From assembly GCA_030374765.1 (NCBI GenBank), contig JARGXX010000033.1:310001-374000 (forward strand): DNA of 64,000 nt, in the 5' to 3' direction. The notes below the pieces were generated by a model, which saw only the letters and a list, made by a program, of their open reading frames with translations, was not told the origin of the DNA and did no database searches. The first letter of the stretch is position 1. Each line of letters starts with the position of its first letter. This DNA comes from Agarophyton chilense. Its lineage: Eukaryota; Rhodophyta; Florideophyceae; Gracilariales; Gracilariaceae. Shown in pieces: positions 23,075 through 33,672 of this stretch. The position numbers and the translations under genes were made by a program.

Positions 23075-23284
23075 TGTGCAATACACGATTTCTACCTGGC
23101 ACAATGCCTCCGGTGCTGCATACTAAACCTCACACTTGCTCCACCTCGAGACAATGAGGACAGAGGGGTAAGGAAGGGACACCTTTGTGCCCGTTCCACC
23201 TTCCTCGGTTCCACCGCGCGTTTCGAGTGCATAATAGACACCAAACCAACAGCCCTCCCGCTCTGCGTGCGACTGCTTCTCACA
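23075..23284 (+). repeat. Copia A 3' LTR
   Basis: 210 bp, matches 5036-5243 with scattered changes, starts TGTGCAATAC and ends CACA. Followed by GAAAG, the candidate target duplication. Confidence 0.85.
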
Positions 23285-24347
23285 GAAAGCTCCACTTCGA
23301 ATAACTTTTAGGGCTCTTCTAACAAAGCTTTTTGATGTATGGGAATAGTGTATGCATGCCGATTTGCATACGGCTCATGGCACTTTTCCTGTGCCAATTT
23401 GGCGTCAAACGGGGATCGCTCAAATTAGCCTTGAGCTGGAGCATACGGCAAAGTTTTAATTTACACACGTGACACGTCTATTTCTTTCCTGCTTTATGAC
23501 ATGTAAAAGTTTACAGTAGCGCCGAAATGAAAAGAAAGTAAAAACAAATATTTCTGATATATTATCATTTCTCTAGTACTGCGCATGGGCCACGTGTATT
23601 TCAGTCTTTCAGCGCTTGCAAAATGAAGGTGTTCAACAAGTGCTTCTTTTTTAGCAACGCAGAAATGCGTTCATGCAAATCAGAAGTTGGCGAATTTCTT
23701 CCCCATACAACGTCATCTCGTCAAATAACCCCTCATCATAGAGGTAAGCTTAAGATGTATAGAAAGAAGTTTATTAAATCCTTTCTAAGTGGATGGTTTT
23801 CTTATTTTTCGCTCTTGAAAATGGCATAAATGTGCCAAAACAGCAAAACTCGCGATTAGAACGCGGCGATTTTTCATACTTCGGATGAAGTTTTCTTTTT
23901 CATATTACTATCATGCTAAAGATCTCTGTCTTCTCTATAAAGATTCGCCATTGATTTGTAGATGAGATGATTCCAAGTAGAAAAATCGCCGACATCTAAA
24001 AAAGTTCGAACGTAAGTTGCAAAGGAAAGAAGTTGCGATTCTGGGTCAAACTGTTCAGTGATATTTCAGTCCAAAAGTTTTGTTGACATTGTAAATGTCC
24101 AAGTATTGCCTTAAAAATAGGACATAGAGCATTTCTAAAAAGAATACCATCGAATTGGAGGCATGTCTACAGTGTCAAACGGCATTACAGTGAACGCAAC
24201 AGTAGATAAGAATGACGACGACGTCAGTCATGAAGTAAAGAGAGGAGGCAGTGCCTTCCACTCACATACAGTGTATTAACTTATATGCCTGCTTTTTTTA
24301 AAACTCCACTTTCTATGATTAAAACGTTAAGAATCACAATTTCCTGC
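23285..24347. other. AT-rich spacer between Copia A and Copia B
   Basis: No coding sequence or RNA gene recognised. Short frames only (longest about 68 codons at 23623). The last five bases, CCTGC (24343-24347), are the left target duplication of Copia B. Confidence 0.55.
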
Positions 24348-24599
24348 TGTCGGAGACTGAGCTGTAAGTCCCCGGGTTTACGCGAGACTGGCGCTGCTCG
24401 CGTCGCTCGCGCCGCTCGTGAGCACCTCGACTTGGAGCGATCGGGGACTTATGAATAAACGTAGAGCTGGTCTGTCCTTCGTTCACCTGACCGACCAGAA
24501 GAGACCTTGGTCCCTATTGTGTTTCCAGGGGAGAGCAGAATCTTCTACGCGACGGTGCCACGCGCTCTGCTCCACTTCCTGATCAAACCGCGTACGAGA
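24348..24599 (+). repeat. Copia B 5' LTR
   Basis: 252 bp beginning TGTCGGAGAC and ending ACGAGA, so the 3' terminus is not the canonical CA. The boundary is fixed by the target duplication and by the PBS at 24600. Confidence 0.88.
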
Positions 24600-24612
24600 G
24601 TTAAGGGCCCAG
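24600..24612 (+). other. Copia B primer-binding site (initiator tRNA-Met half)
   Basis: GTTAAGGGCCCAG lies at the same place as the Copia A site and differs from it by two bases. Against an initiator tRNA with a GGGCCCATAAC anticodon arm it has a single mismatch. Confidence 0.7.
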
Positions 24613-24632
24613 ATTCTGTTCGTAATTCCAAT

Positions 24633-25904
24633 ATGTCTCCATTACAACCTCCCATATTTTCTGCCTCTACATCTGTATTTCAGTGGCGTAAACTTGTGCA
24701 GAATTGGACAGACCTGGTCTACACCGCTGCCGATAAGGGGACGGATAAGGCTTACAAGACAGTATTTGTGACACTTGGACGCCATCTTTACGACCGCAGC
24801 TTGTCTACTGCTCAGCAATGTATCGTCGATGAGGCACAGGCTCGTGAAAAGATCAACTTCAAGCAAGACGATCAGCTGAAAGCTGTTTTGGAAATCGTTA
24901 ATCTTGTGGCTATTAATCCGCCAATTGCCGTCATCAACCGCCTCATTTCCTCATTTCAAGAGGTGAACGGGTGTCGTCGCAAGAAGCAAGAAGACCTTGC
25001 TTCCTTCGTTACTCGATTTCGGGGATTGGCGGCTATTCTCCTTACCTATGCCGGTGCATCTCCTTCGTCGCAGACTGGAGAAGTTCTTGCGATTACCATG
25101 CTGAACAACACGGAACTTCCCGAAAGCACACTCAACAATGCTGTACTCCAGCTCCTGGCTCATGCGGAGACTTGCATGGAAAACGGTTCTGCTGCAGCCT
25201 CTGTTTCTGTTCCAGTTTCAATCATTAATGAAATGAGTTGCTGTGCCGAGGAATTCAAGAAGGCCCTTGGCCCTCTACAATCCGAATCGACTTTTGCCGG
25301 GCTGAAAATAGCCTTCAAAGGTTTTCGACTCCAATTGAAGGACATTACCGACAGGCCCCGTGGCTTTGTTGCTGAAATACCGAACAAGAAAGATGAGGAA
25401 CAGGTTGGTCCCATTGCAGCTATAGAGAGCTCGTTCAAGTCGCGCGCTTCTCTGAACCTGGACGACGCCGCATCGGTCCTTCGTTCTCTTTCTATTTCTA
25501 CGAAAGCTTCTTCTTCCACCCTCACCAAAACGGACCTTGATTCAATTCTTAATCAAAAAATCCAAAAGGCGCTCTTTTCAGTTACCAACAAGGATCCCTC
25601 ACACCCCAAAGGTGGTCCTGTCCCTTCAAATGGGAGCAATGGTAACAAGCCGTCAAAGCAGAAGAACAAGAGAAAGAGAAACTCAACAAAGAATAAGGAC
25701 AAGCAAACCATCGAAGAGAAAGGTGCACAACCGCAAAATTGCGCTCGAGACCCCAACTCCTTCGATTGCGGTTCCAAGACTAAATACCGGGGAAGTTCTG
25801 ATTGCACCGAGCAGTCATATGAAACGAGGAGACGATTGGCGAAAAAGGAGAAAGAAGGGGTTTTTCAATCAGGCTCCACAGTCTCGAAAGACAATCAAGC
25901 CTGA
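24633..25904 (+). CDS. Copia B gag
   Basis: 423 residues from the ATG at 24633; the frame is open further left only through the LTR. N-terminal gag core (~residues 15-190) is mostly helical and aligns with Copia A gag. Residues ~330-370 are strongly basic (KQKNKRKRNSTKNKDK). The knuckle is degenerate: where Copia A has CLDCGDTEH…C, this copy has SFDCGSKTKY…C, so the first Cys and the His are lost. The frame is otherwise intact. Pol overlaps in another frame, so a -1 shift would be needed to make Gag-Pol. Confidence 0.85.
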   Translation: MSPLQPPIFSASTSVFQWRKLVQNWTDLVYTAADKGTDKAYKTVFVTLGRHLYDRSLSTAQQCIVDEAQAREKINFKQDDQLKAVLEIVNLVAINPPIAVINRLISSFQEVNGCRRKKQEDLASFVTRFRGLAAILLTYAGASPSSQTGEVLAITMLNNTELPESTLNNAVLQLLAHAETCMENGSAAASVSVPVSIINEMSCCAEEFKKALGPLQSESTFAGLKIAFKGFRLQLKDITDRPRGFVAEIPNKKDEEQVGPIAAIESSFKSRASLNLDDAASVLRSLSISTKASSSTLTKTDLDSILNQKIQKALFSVTNKDPSHPKGGPVPSNGSNGNKPSKQKNKRKRNSTKNKDKQTIEEKGAQPQNCARDPNSFDCGSKTKYRGSSDCTEQSYETRRRLAKKEKEGVFQSGSTVSKDNQA

Positions 25905-28066
25905 TTGTTGCCCGTGGAGCCAGTCTTGATAAAAACCATCACATTGATCCGAACCCAATTATTGATATAGGGTTCCCCAAGTGCGTTGGTGGCGTCGAAT
26001 CTGTTTCTCGTTTGGCTTCGGCCATAAGAGTTCAATTCCATCTCCGCCCTCTCGATCGGGAGCCATTCTATCACGGCTACGGAATCAATTGCGACGACGC
26101 TCGTCTCGTCTTCGCCATTTGGGGTCCCCCGATTGTCGACATGGGCGGCCAATCGGCAAGTATCGGATTCTATGTCGTTGCAGGTAATGGCCTCTTCCTC
26201 CTCGGAAACCAATTGGTGCACCAGTGTAACCATTTAGGTGAACAAAATTTGCTGGTGATACCAAAGGATTTCGAAGGACTTTCCAAGGAACAACTCCGCC
26301 TTCAAACTTACGCCTCGCGTCTTAAGGACGACCCCGAGGACGTTATAGGTACTAGGATCCTCGTCGTTCCTTTCTCTGTCTCCTCGATCTCGTCCTTCTT
26401 CTTTTGCTACCGAAGCCTACGCACTTCATCCACAGAGCTGTCGAAAAGGTTGGCTGACGGAGGAATAGCGAAGAAGTTCGCCTCAAAGCTACACGGATTC
26501 ACACACATGCCCCTCGATGACATGAAGGAGATCTGCAGACGTGCGCATGTCCTTACTCCCGTCCTCAAGCAGGCCCTTAAAGTCGCTCTGGATAAGTGCA
26601 CGAGCTGCAGAACCACAGGACGCCCACTAGCTTTCCGGAAATTATCCTTCCGTCGGCTCCTCATCTCCTTCAACCATCATGTACAAGTTGAATACATGTT
26701 CATAAAGGACATGGAAAACATTCCGATTCTCCACATGGTGGATGTCTGGACAGCATACTCGGTAACTTTCCTGACGGGATCAAGAGAAATGACAACTGCC
26801 GTGTCGGCTTTCGAAAAAGGGTGGATTGATGCCCATGGGGTACCCGAAGTTGTTTCTGGAGACCCGGAGTTCTTTAACTAACAGTTCCGGAGCTTAATCC
26901 GTGCTCATTTCATCAAATTTGAGCCTCGTCCAGCTCGGAGGCACAAAAAACTGGGTATTGTGGAGTCGAAGAAAGAGATTATCTGCAAAGTTTCAAAACG
27001 TCTTCTACGGGACGCCAGGTTCTTCTCTTCCAACGGTAGCACAACGTTCTCTTATGAAGATGTCCTTTCCAAGGCCACCTTTGTAGGAAACATAATGTAC
27101 GGTGGACGCAAGGCAAGTAGCTTCGAACTTGTAAGAGGTTACACGCCTTCCATACTTGGCTTGCCGCAGACACGCATACCGGAAGATTTAGTACAAGCCT
27201 ACCAAGATCAGGTGGCTAGGAGAGCCATCCAAACCCTCCGAAAAAAGCACAAGCCACATGTGCTTCCCCCAAGCTACTTCGCTCGTGGCAAACCCGTGTA
27301 CTGCTTCAAGCGCAGCCAGAAGTTTGGGACATGGCACACTGCATACGTGAGGGATATTGGCGATCATTCGCTAAAGCTCTCATCCAACAAGGAACTACGC
27401 TGTTCCTCTATTCACGCAGCAAATGAAGATGTGCGCCTTGTACCCAACTCTCCACTGCTCTTTCAACTAGACAACATGGGCTATCGCTGGCCTCTCTCTT
27501 TCTCTGTCATCGATGAAAAGGAAAACGCCGATTTGGAGGAACCAGGAATCAGCGTTGGAGAGTCTGGAAATGCCAAAACGGTGAACTCTGCTGAAGACAT
27601 TGACAGCTCTCCAACACCATCTGCTAAAGACGATGGTGGAGATCCAGATCCAGGAAGCAAAGGTACCAACCGCGGCTCTCTTGATTTCATCCTCAACGAA
27701 GAGCATTCTCTCTGGGCGTCACATGCAAATAAATGTTCACTCTTTTCCGGACAGAAACCACCCAAGCTAGATGATCCGTCCAAGGACGTCGGTAAGTCTC
27801 ACGACCCCCCTCGTCCTGACAAGGACATCGGTCGTACTCCGGTAAAAGAGCCTGAACTTCCCTGTTCGTTGAATTCTGCCGAGCAGCAACTACTTCAGAA
27901 TGCCACAAAAGTTCTGGCCGGAGAACATGTATCGGAGTCGCGCCTACAATTTTTGCCTCACTGGGTCGTTGAAAAAGCGATACAGAAGGAGAAGTCTGTC
28001 TACTCTCGCTGCTACGCCGAAGTTCCTCGTTCTTCGCTACCCAAGGACGCGAATGTGGTCAACTCC
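25905..28066 (+). pseudogene. Copia B pol, part 1: protease, integrase, RT N-terminus
   Basis: One frame throughout. Protease motif NPIIDIGFPKCVGG. Integrase zinc region HGFTH…CTSC is intact. Core D (PILHMVDV) and D (SGDPEF) are followed within a few residues by a TAA stop at 26879-26881, then the frame resumes and carries the E (GIVESKKE). A long hydrophilic linker (~27480-27860) leads to the RT start. Gypsy 2 interrupts at 28066, just before the HHFF motif. Confidence 0.88.
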
Positions 28067-28782
28067 TGTAGTATCCGCTCCAACGGAGAGAGCAGACACC
28101 TGCGACAGCGTTCGAACTGCCGATGGGTCGCTTGCGGCGAAGGAAAAGGGGTGGTAGAGCTACAACACCAGCGAGCTGGAAGTGGGGTGTAAGGCCACTA
28201 CTCGCCAGAGAGAGTGAACAGTGCAACTGTAAAACGTTGATGGGACGTAGGTACGAGACGGCTCGTGAAGTGGTTGGGGGCTCACTATCTATTATAGCTC
28301 GTCCGGATCTCCGGTTAAGGAATCCTAAGCGAGGAACAGAACAGTCATGATGCCCATGTTGTCTCCTTTACTTGGAGTCGGCGCTCACCTCTGGTACACT
28401 ATATACTGTGTACCAGGGTGAGTGCCCAAATAAATATATAAATAATACCCAGTGATCATCCACTTAGCCAAACCACTGTATTGGTATGGTCGCTAATGGA
28501 CGTCTAGCTACAAAGGGTAGTAAAGCCCTCCACGTGGATCGCCACTACATGCGCCGTTGCCAATATGGCATTCCCCTAGGAAGGGTCACAACTATGCGTG
28601 CGCCGTGGTAAGGCACTAGACCCATGACCCCACGTGTTCCACTAAGACATTCTGCCTCTAGGCATCCAATGCGGGATGCCGCTTCATATCAAAATGCTGA
28701 TGATAACACTCACTCATGAGTTTTAACCTCGAATTCGCGAAAAACCAACCTATCGGATTCCCTGGCAAAGTAGAATACTACA
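28067..28782 (-). repeat. Gypsy 2 3' LTR
   Basis: 716 bp, TG…CA on the plus strand, matching 35490-36204 at roughly 95% by eye. A strong inverted repeat at 28383-28424 (CTGGTACAC…GTGTACCAG plus flanking CTCACC…GGTGAG) is kept in both LTRs, next to an AT-rich stretch with TATATAA at about 28436. Confidence 0.94.
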
Positions 28783-28793
28783 CACCCCCCTCG
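28783..28793 (-). other. Gypsy 2 polypurine tract
   Basis: Reads GAGGGGGGTG on the element strand, touching the 3' LTR. It fixes the orientation as minus. Confidence 0.7.
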
Positions 28794-29004
28794 TTAAGCG
28801 GAAACCATGGGGGACGCATGAAGCGTTTATACGCAGTCGGACCGGTGATCCGGGTTCTCATCGTCATCACGAATTCCTCGCCGCCCGACCAACTCTTACA
28901 GTTCTCAACAGCATTCTGTTCCTCACCGCTCTTCAGCTCGATCTCTAGCGATGGATCCGAACGCCGGGTCCAACCCGTTCCAGCCCTCCTTATCTTCTAG
29001 TCTT

Positions 29005-29117
29005 CATCTCTTCTCGCTTCTCGAGTTCTTAACTTCTTCTTCTCGCTTCTCGAGTTTCATACATCCCTTCTCGCTTCTCGAGTTCTTAACTACTTCTTCT
29101 CGCTTCTCGAGTTTTTC
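29005..29117. repeat. Four-copy repeat in the Gypsy 2 3' spacer
   Basis: CTTCTCGCTTCTCGAGTT occurs four times with spacers of different length, and a fifth degenerate copy (TTCTCACCTTTCGAGTTT) lies near 29190. Each unit has two CTTCTCG half-repeats and a CTCGAG palindrome. It lies between pol and the 3' LTR, where other families in this window carry antisense genes. Confidence 0.8.
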
Positions 29118-29581
29118 ATAGGTGATAATCAGTAAATGTCCTTTGCTTGCGTGTCTTCACGTTTCCTCTTCATGATTTTTTGTTTTCTTCTCACCTTTCG
29201 AGTTTTTACTACCTTTGTAGCCCATACTTAGAAATGGGATGTGCCCATGAGCCCGACCATCGAGGATCAGATCTCTCTGGGGAGTGGTTATCGCATGCAT
29301 CGATGATATCGCACGAGCTGCGAACGGGAGATATGAGCTATAGGTTCCTACGTATCCGCTTCTGGAGGAAAACCGTACCAACGGACTCGATACAGTAATT
29401 CTCTAGTATCTTCATGCTCGCCATGTTCACATATGCGATCCATAACATATTCCTGGGCGTTTCCCAATGCTTTCGCTGTTGGCGCGAGACTCCTATTAAC
29501 AGGTTTGAAATGCCTTATGGCTGACCCAAGCGTCTCTGTGTTAGCAGTCTCAGCGTCGCTAAGCGTTCGCTCGTCGACTAA

Positions 29582-30460
29582 CTATCGTTCTGCCCGCAGG
29601 GGCAGTGTACTCATTCCTTGAGAATCTTTCTCAGATAAAGAGCTATCCTGTTTTCTAGGCTCCATAGAAGCGTACTTCTTGCTACTTTTCAATTCCATTC
29701 GTGGATGAACTTCCTTCGGTATATCCGATTCTGACCGCTGTTGGGTGGACGATGGTGCTTGCACCACGACAGGAGGCGATACCTTTTCTTCTTCCTGCCC
29801 ACCAGGGATGGGAGCCGATATCGGCGGAACAGCGAGTGGCGCTTCACCTGACGGATCAGCCTGAAGCGGCAACGGCGCGTCTTGGCGTGCACTCGTTTCC
29901 AAGTCCTGGGGGCCAAAGTCCAAAACATCTTTCCTGCTTTCAGGTTCCATTTCTGTACTTACTGGTGTGCGCGTTCCACGGGGCATATCCCGATACTTCG
30001 AGAAGCGGTCGGTGATTACCAATAGGTAGCGATAACCTCGCCTTGAGCGAATCAATTCCCCTAGGATGTCGATACGGACGTATTGTAAAGGCGCTTTTGC
30101 CTGGAATAACGTCATCGGTTTCCGCTTCCTGTAAAGCTTCACGCGATTCTTCGCACATGTTGTACACAACCTCACTGTAGCATGGCAGTCCATTGCCAAA
30201 GTAGGTCAGTAAAAATCTCTTCTTAGAGTCATGAACAACTTTGTTCCTCCTGGATGACCAGACAGCCTGCTGTAGTGTGCCAGATAGAGTACTCGACTCT
30301 TCAAGACGTGTGGAATCACGATTTGATCATGCTTTTCGACATGTCTTAACAGTATTCCTCGTGAATCGAGTGAAAAGGGGAGCTCCTCCCCCCCCGTTAA
30401 GACGAGAGCCTATCGACGCACAAAACGTATCGGCGTGTTGCTCATTGAGGAGCTCAGTGC
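29582..30460 (-). pseudogene. Gypsy 2 integrase, core deleted
   Basis: The zinc region is readable from about 30460 (VLYLAHYSRLSGHPG…, with CTTC at the end); its conserved FYWP has become FY-stop-P (TGG to TGA). The core keeps the first Asp (VRIDILGE) and VITDRFSKY, then jumps directly to a Pro/Gln/Ser-rich tail. In Gypsy 1 about 100 residues with the second Asp and the Glu follow this point. So the catalytic core is lost by a deletion that kept the frame open. Confidence 0.82.
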
Positions 30461-30602
30461 ACTAGATTCGCTCGAGTTGAACTGAAGGATCAGTGTCTGC
30501 TAATGCAAGGAACGGGTCTGCATGCGAATAATCATCAAGGGTCTCTTGTTCCTCTTCTTCAAAAGATGGTCAATGGGTCTCCATGTAGAAGCAAGGTATC
30601 TA

Positions 30603-31169
30603 TTAATCGATTTCGCCTTGCGTTTCGCCCAGTGCTTTGAGTCGCGATAGCCCGTCAGCTTGGACATTGGCCAATCCCTTCTTATAATTCACTTCGAAAT
30701 CGAATTCAGAAAGGCGTAAGCGCCATCGTGTGAGACGACCAGACGGGTCTGTAATGGACAGTAACCATCGTAGAGACGAATGATCCGTGTTGACAGTAAA
30801 AAGTTCTCCTTGGAGATACGGTCGCAAGTTGGCTAGAGCCCAAACAACTGCAAGGCATTCCTTTTCTGAAACTGAATACTTCTTCTCAGCTGCGTTAAGC
30901 GATCTTGACCAGTAACCAATGGGTTTGCGTTCACCATCAGAGTGTGTTTGAAAAAGAAGGGAACACCCTACTTGGTACTCGCTAGAGTCGGTATCCACTG
31001 AGTATGGCAGGTTGGGGATGGGCAGCGCCAAGACTGGGGCTGTAATAATCTTTGTCTTCAGCGTGTCGAACGCTTCCGCTTCAGCTTGTCTGAATTGTTC
31101 CAGCTGTACTGGTTGTCTTTTACGCAGCTTTGCCTTGAACGGTGCCGCTATATGCGAGTATCGCGGCAC
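30603..31169 (-). pseudogene. Gypsy 2 RNase H
   Basis: 188 codons without a stop. Visible are YSVDTDSSEYQVG (first Asp), YSVSEKECLAVVWAL (Glu), VNTDHSSLRWLL (Asp) and VQADGLSR, all in family order. It is open itself but sits in a broken pol. Confidence 0.88.
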
Positions 31170-31781
31170 GAATCGTCGGTAGAAGTTTCACAAGCCGAGG
31201 AAAGAACGCAATTGCTTCTGTGTCGACGGAAGTTGTACTTCGCGGAGAGCCGCTGTTTGTGCCTCTTGAATGGAAAGCTGTCCCGGCTTGATCACATGTC
31301 CTAAGTACCGGACGGTACCAGCGCACCATTCGCATTTCTTGAACTTCAAGGTGATACCTGCGCTCTGTAGTGCTTTGAGGATCTTCTCGACAGGCCGTTA
31401 ATGGCTTTCCACATCCTGGGAAAAGATGATCACATCGTCCAAATAGACTAAACAAGTCTTCTACTTGTATCTTGGGAGCAAGATGTCCAGAGTATGCTGG
31501 AAAGTAGCCGGTGCATTCGTTAAGCCAAAGGGCATCCTTTTGAAACTGTAGAGACCGGCGTGACATGCAAATGCGGTTTTATCTTGGTCTTTTTCCGCTA
31601 CAGGCACCTGCCAATAGCCAGAGTTTACGTCCAACGTGGTGAACACGTTTGCTTCTCTTAAGCTTCCAATACACTCGTCCATTCGAGGCAACGGGTATGT
31701 ATCTCGAACTGTAACTGCGTTCAGTTTTCGATAATCGATACAGAATCGTAAAGAACGATCAGGTTTTAGAACCAGCACCAC
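31120..31781 (-). pseudogene. Gypsy 2 reverse transcriptase
   Basis: Motifs RFCIDYRKLN, FTTLDVNSGYWQVP, MPFGLTNAPATF and, after a TAG stop near 31461, the catalytic YLDD (TCLVYLDDVIIF), then a second stop. The stops lie in one continuous frame. Confidence 0.88.
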
Positions 31782-31790
31782 TGGTGAGGC

Positions 31791-32900
31791 TCAAGCAGAT
31801 TGAGCTGCTTCGATTACTCCTTCTTCCAGCATTTTGCTCACATTCTCCTCCTCGACTTGGCGAGTTCGTGGTCCCGCTCTGTAGGGCGGTTGGGAGATGG
31901 GTCGTGACCCTCGGATCAAATCAATGTGGTGTTCTGTAGCGGGGATCTCTCCTAGTTTTCCACTCCACATGGATGTATACTTCTTCAGCATAGACCTGAT
32001 CTTCGTTCTGTAGTGTTCCGACACATGTGATAAGTCTAGCTCATCGACCAGGCTCTCTGGATCCTTTGCCATTTGCAATTGATCTCCAGACGGAGTTTGC
32101 AGTTCTTCGTCTGTGTCACCGACATGGGTTAATCCCAATACTTCTGCAGTAGAAATATGAGTAGGGACCACCACTGTGGGATGAGGCAAAGCTGTTGCAA
32201 CAACCTGATTCTTCGGTATCTGATAATCGTTATCGGTGGAGTTACTCAATAGTATCCAAAAGGGGCTACCAGGATCAACCTGAACAATGCAGTTAGCGAC
32301 TAGCAATCCACGGGATTCGTACATCCGATTATTCGGTTGAATTACCACGAGTCCGTGTCGTTCTGTTCTTACTTGAACCCAAGTTTGGGTTTGCGCCTTC
32401 AGCATGGCACTCTTCGCTACTCGAATCCTCGGCGGGACACGTCCTCCGGATTTCCCGTATTCCATAGATGGTGGAAGTGGAGGTGCTTCAGTGCAACGAC
32501 GCATTGGCTTGCGAACAATTGGTACCATTGATCCATCATCTAGTTCCAGTATTTTTCTTCGCGGGCGAATGGCTTCGACAAACTTGTCGCAATAATCACA
32601 TCCCAGTATCACTGGTACAGCTAACGTATTACAGACGATGAAGTCGACTAGGACTACAAAGCGTCCCAAACGCACCACGAGTCGAACTGTTCCCGGTGTC
32701 TTCAAAACATTTCTGTTGGCATCCCGGATATCCGGTAAAGGACCGTATCGAATACGTTCTAAGTCAGCAAAAGCGAGCTCTGATTCCCGTATAAAGTTTG
32801 GACCAGCAACTGTGTCCAGGATAGTCAATCGACGAGATAAGAGATTCCTGTCAGAGCCGATGTCGGCATAGACCTTATAGTTTCTTTTAGACACTACCAT
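31791..32900 (-). pseudogene. Gypsy 2 aspartic protease and RT N-terminus
   Basis: 369 codons. The active-site motif reads ILDTVAGPNFI where Gypsy 1 has DTGAGPNVL, so the essential Gly is Val. Later parts (RTERHGLVVIQPNN, then the RT entry ISQPPYRAGPR) are typical of the protease-RT junction. It ends at a stop just before the first RT strand. Confidence 0.85.
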
Positions 32901-33123
32901 GAGGTAACTTTACCGTTTTGACGGGCAAGTATAACGTCTCCAAGGACGATGTAACTCACAGTCAAACTGTACTCGCTTTCCGTCCGGCGGATTGATTCCG
33001 TACGGCAGAATCTGGGAGGCCTCAAGAGAATCTTAGGTTTCCAAGCGCGGGAGCAGGGAGGCGAGCTCTTCCTGGTCACCACTACGGGATGGACTGGTGC
33101 CGACCCCCTAGGGGCTCCCTCAC

Positions 33124-33546
33124 TTAGTTTTCCGGTTGCACCGGCTTATTCGCCTCAAAGGCGCATCTTCCTACCGGGGTTACGGGTTGTAACACTTCAG
33201 CATTCTGAGCAACCGGCTTGTCTGTCCGGCGCATTGGTGTCTGAGAAAACCAACTTCTGGCTTTCCAATACATGCCCGCCGGTACGCGGCTCCTTTCCTC
33301 TTCTGAGACTGCTTCATAATTCGTCATGATACGACTCAGATCATTTGCAGGAAGCGTGCATTCTGCACTCAAATGGTGTTTTCCATAACATGAATAACAT
33401 ATCAAACCGTCACGACGGTTGGTCAACATAAATTGTGAACAGGATGCCGTGCGAGTATCCACCCATCCGGGTTTCCCGTTCTTAAAACCTCCTTGTTGAG
33501 GCACCTTGTAGGGACGGTACATAGAGCGACGGCCCTCCATAGCCAT
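33124..33546 (-). pseudogene. Gypsy 2 gag, zinc-knuckle part
   Basis: Has a canonical knuckle CYSCYGKHHLSAEC (CX2CX4HX4C). Same frame as the N-terminal gag part, separated by stops over 33546-33673. Confidence 0.83.
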
Positions 33547-33672
33547 TAGGGCTTCCTCGTCCTTAGACTACGAGTGTGGGAGATCCACTGTAGGTACAGA
33601 AGAGTCCGTATATTCCATTAAAAGGACCGCCTCCTCATGCGAGTCACTCCCTTTGGGTGCCAACGACGAATC

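Larger units (their letters stand above)
5036..23284 (+). mobile_element. Copia A: Ty1/copia LTR retrotransposon, split by Gypsy 1
   Basis: A plus-strand Copia element of about 7.0 kb once the 11.2-kb Gypsy 1 insertion is removed. Order: 5' LTR, initiator-tRNA-Met-type PBS, gag, (Gypsy 1), gag zinc knuckle, protease, integrase, reverse transcriptase, RNase H, antisense ORF region, polypurine tract, 3' LTR. Integrase before reverse transcriptase is the Copia order. Flanks GTAAG (5031-5035) and GAAAG (23285-23289) fit a 5-bp target duplication with one change. The LTRs differ by roughly a tenth by eye and pol holds many stops, so this is an old copy. Its gag and pol are clearly related to Copia B. 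Confidence 0.9.

Noticed and set aside
24507..24632. Extension of Copia B gag to the left
   Set aside because: The extra codons lie in the LTR and PBS and begin with TTG; the ATG at 24633 is the sensible start.
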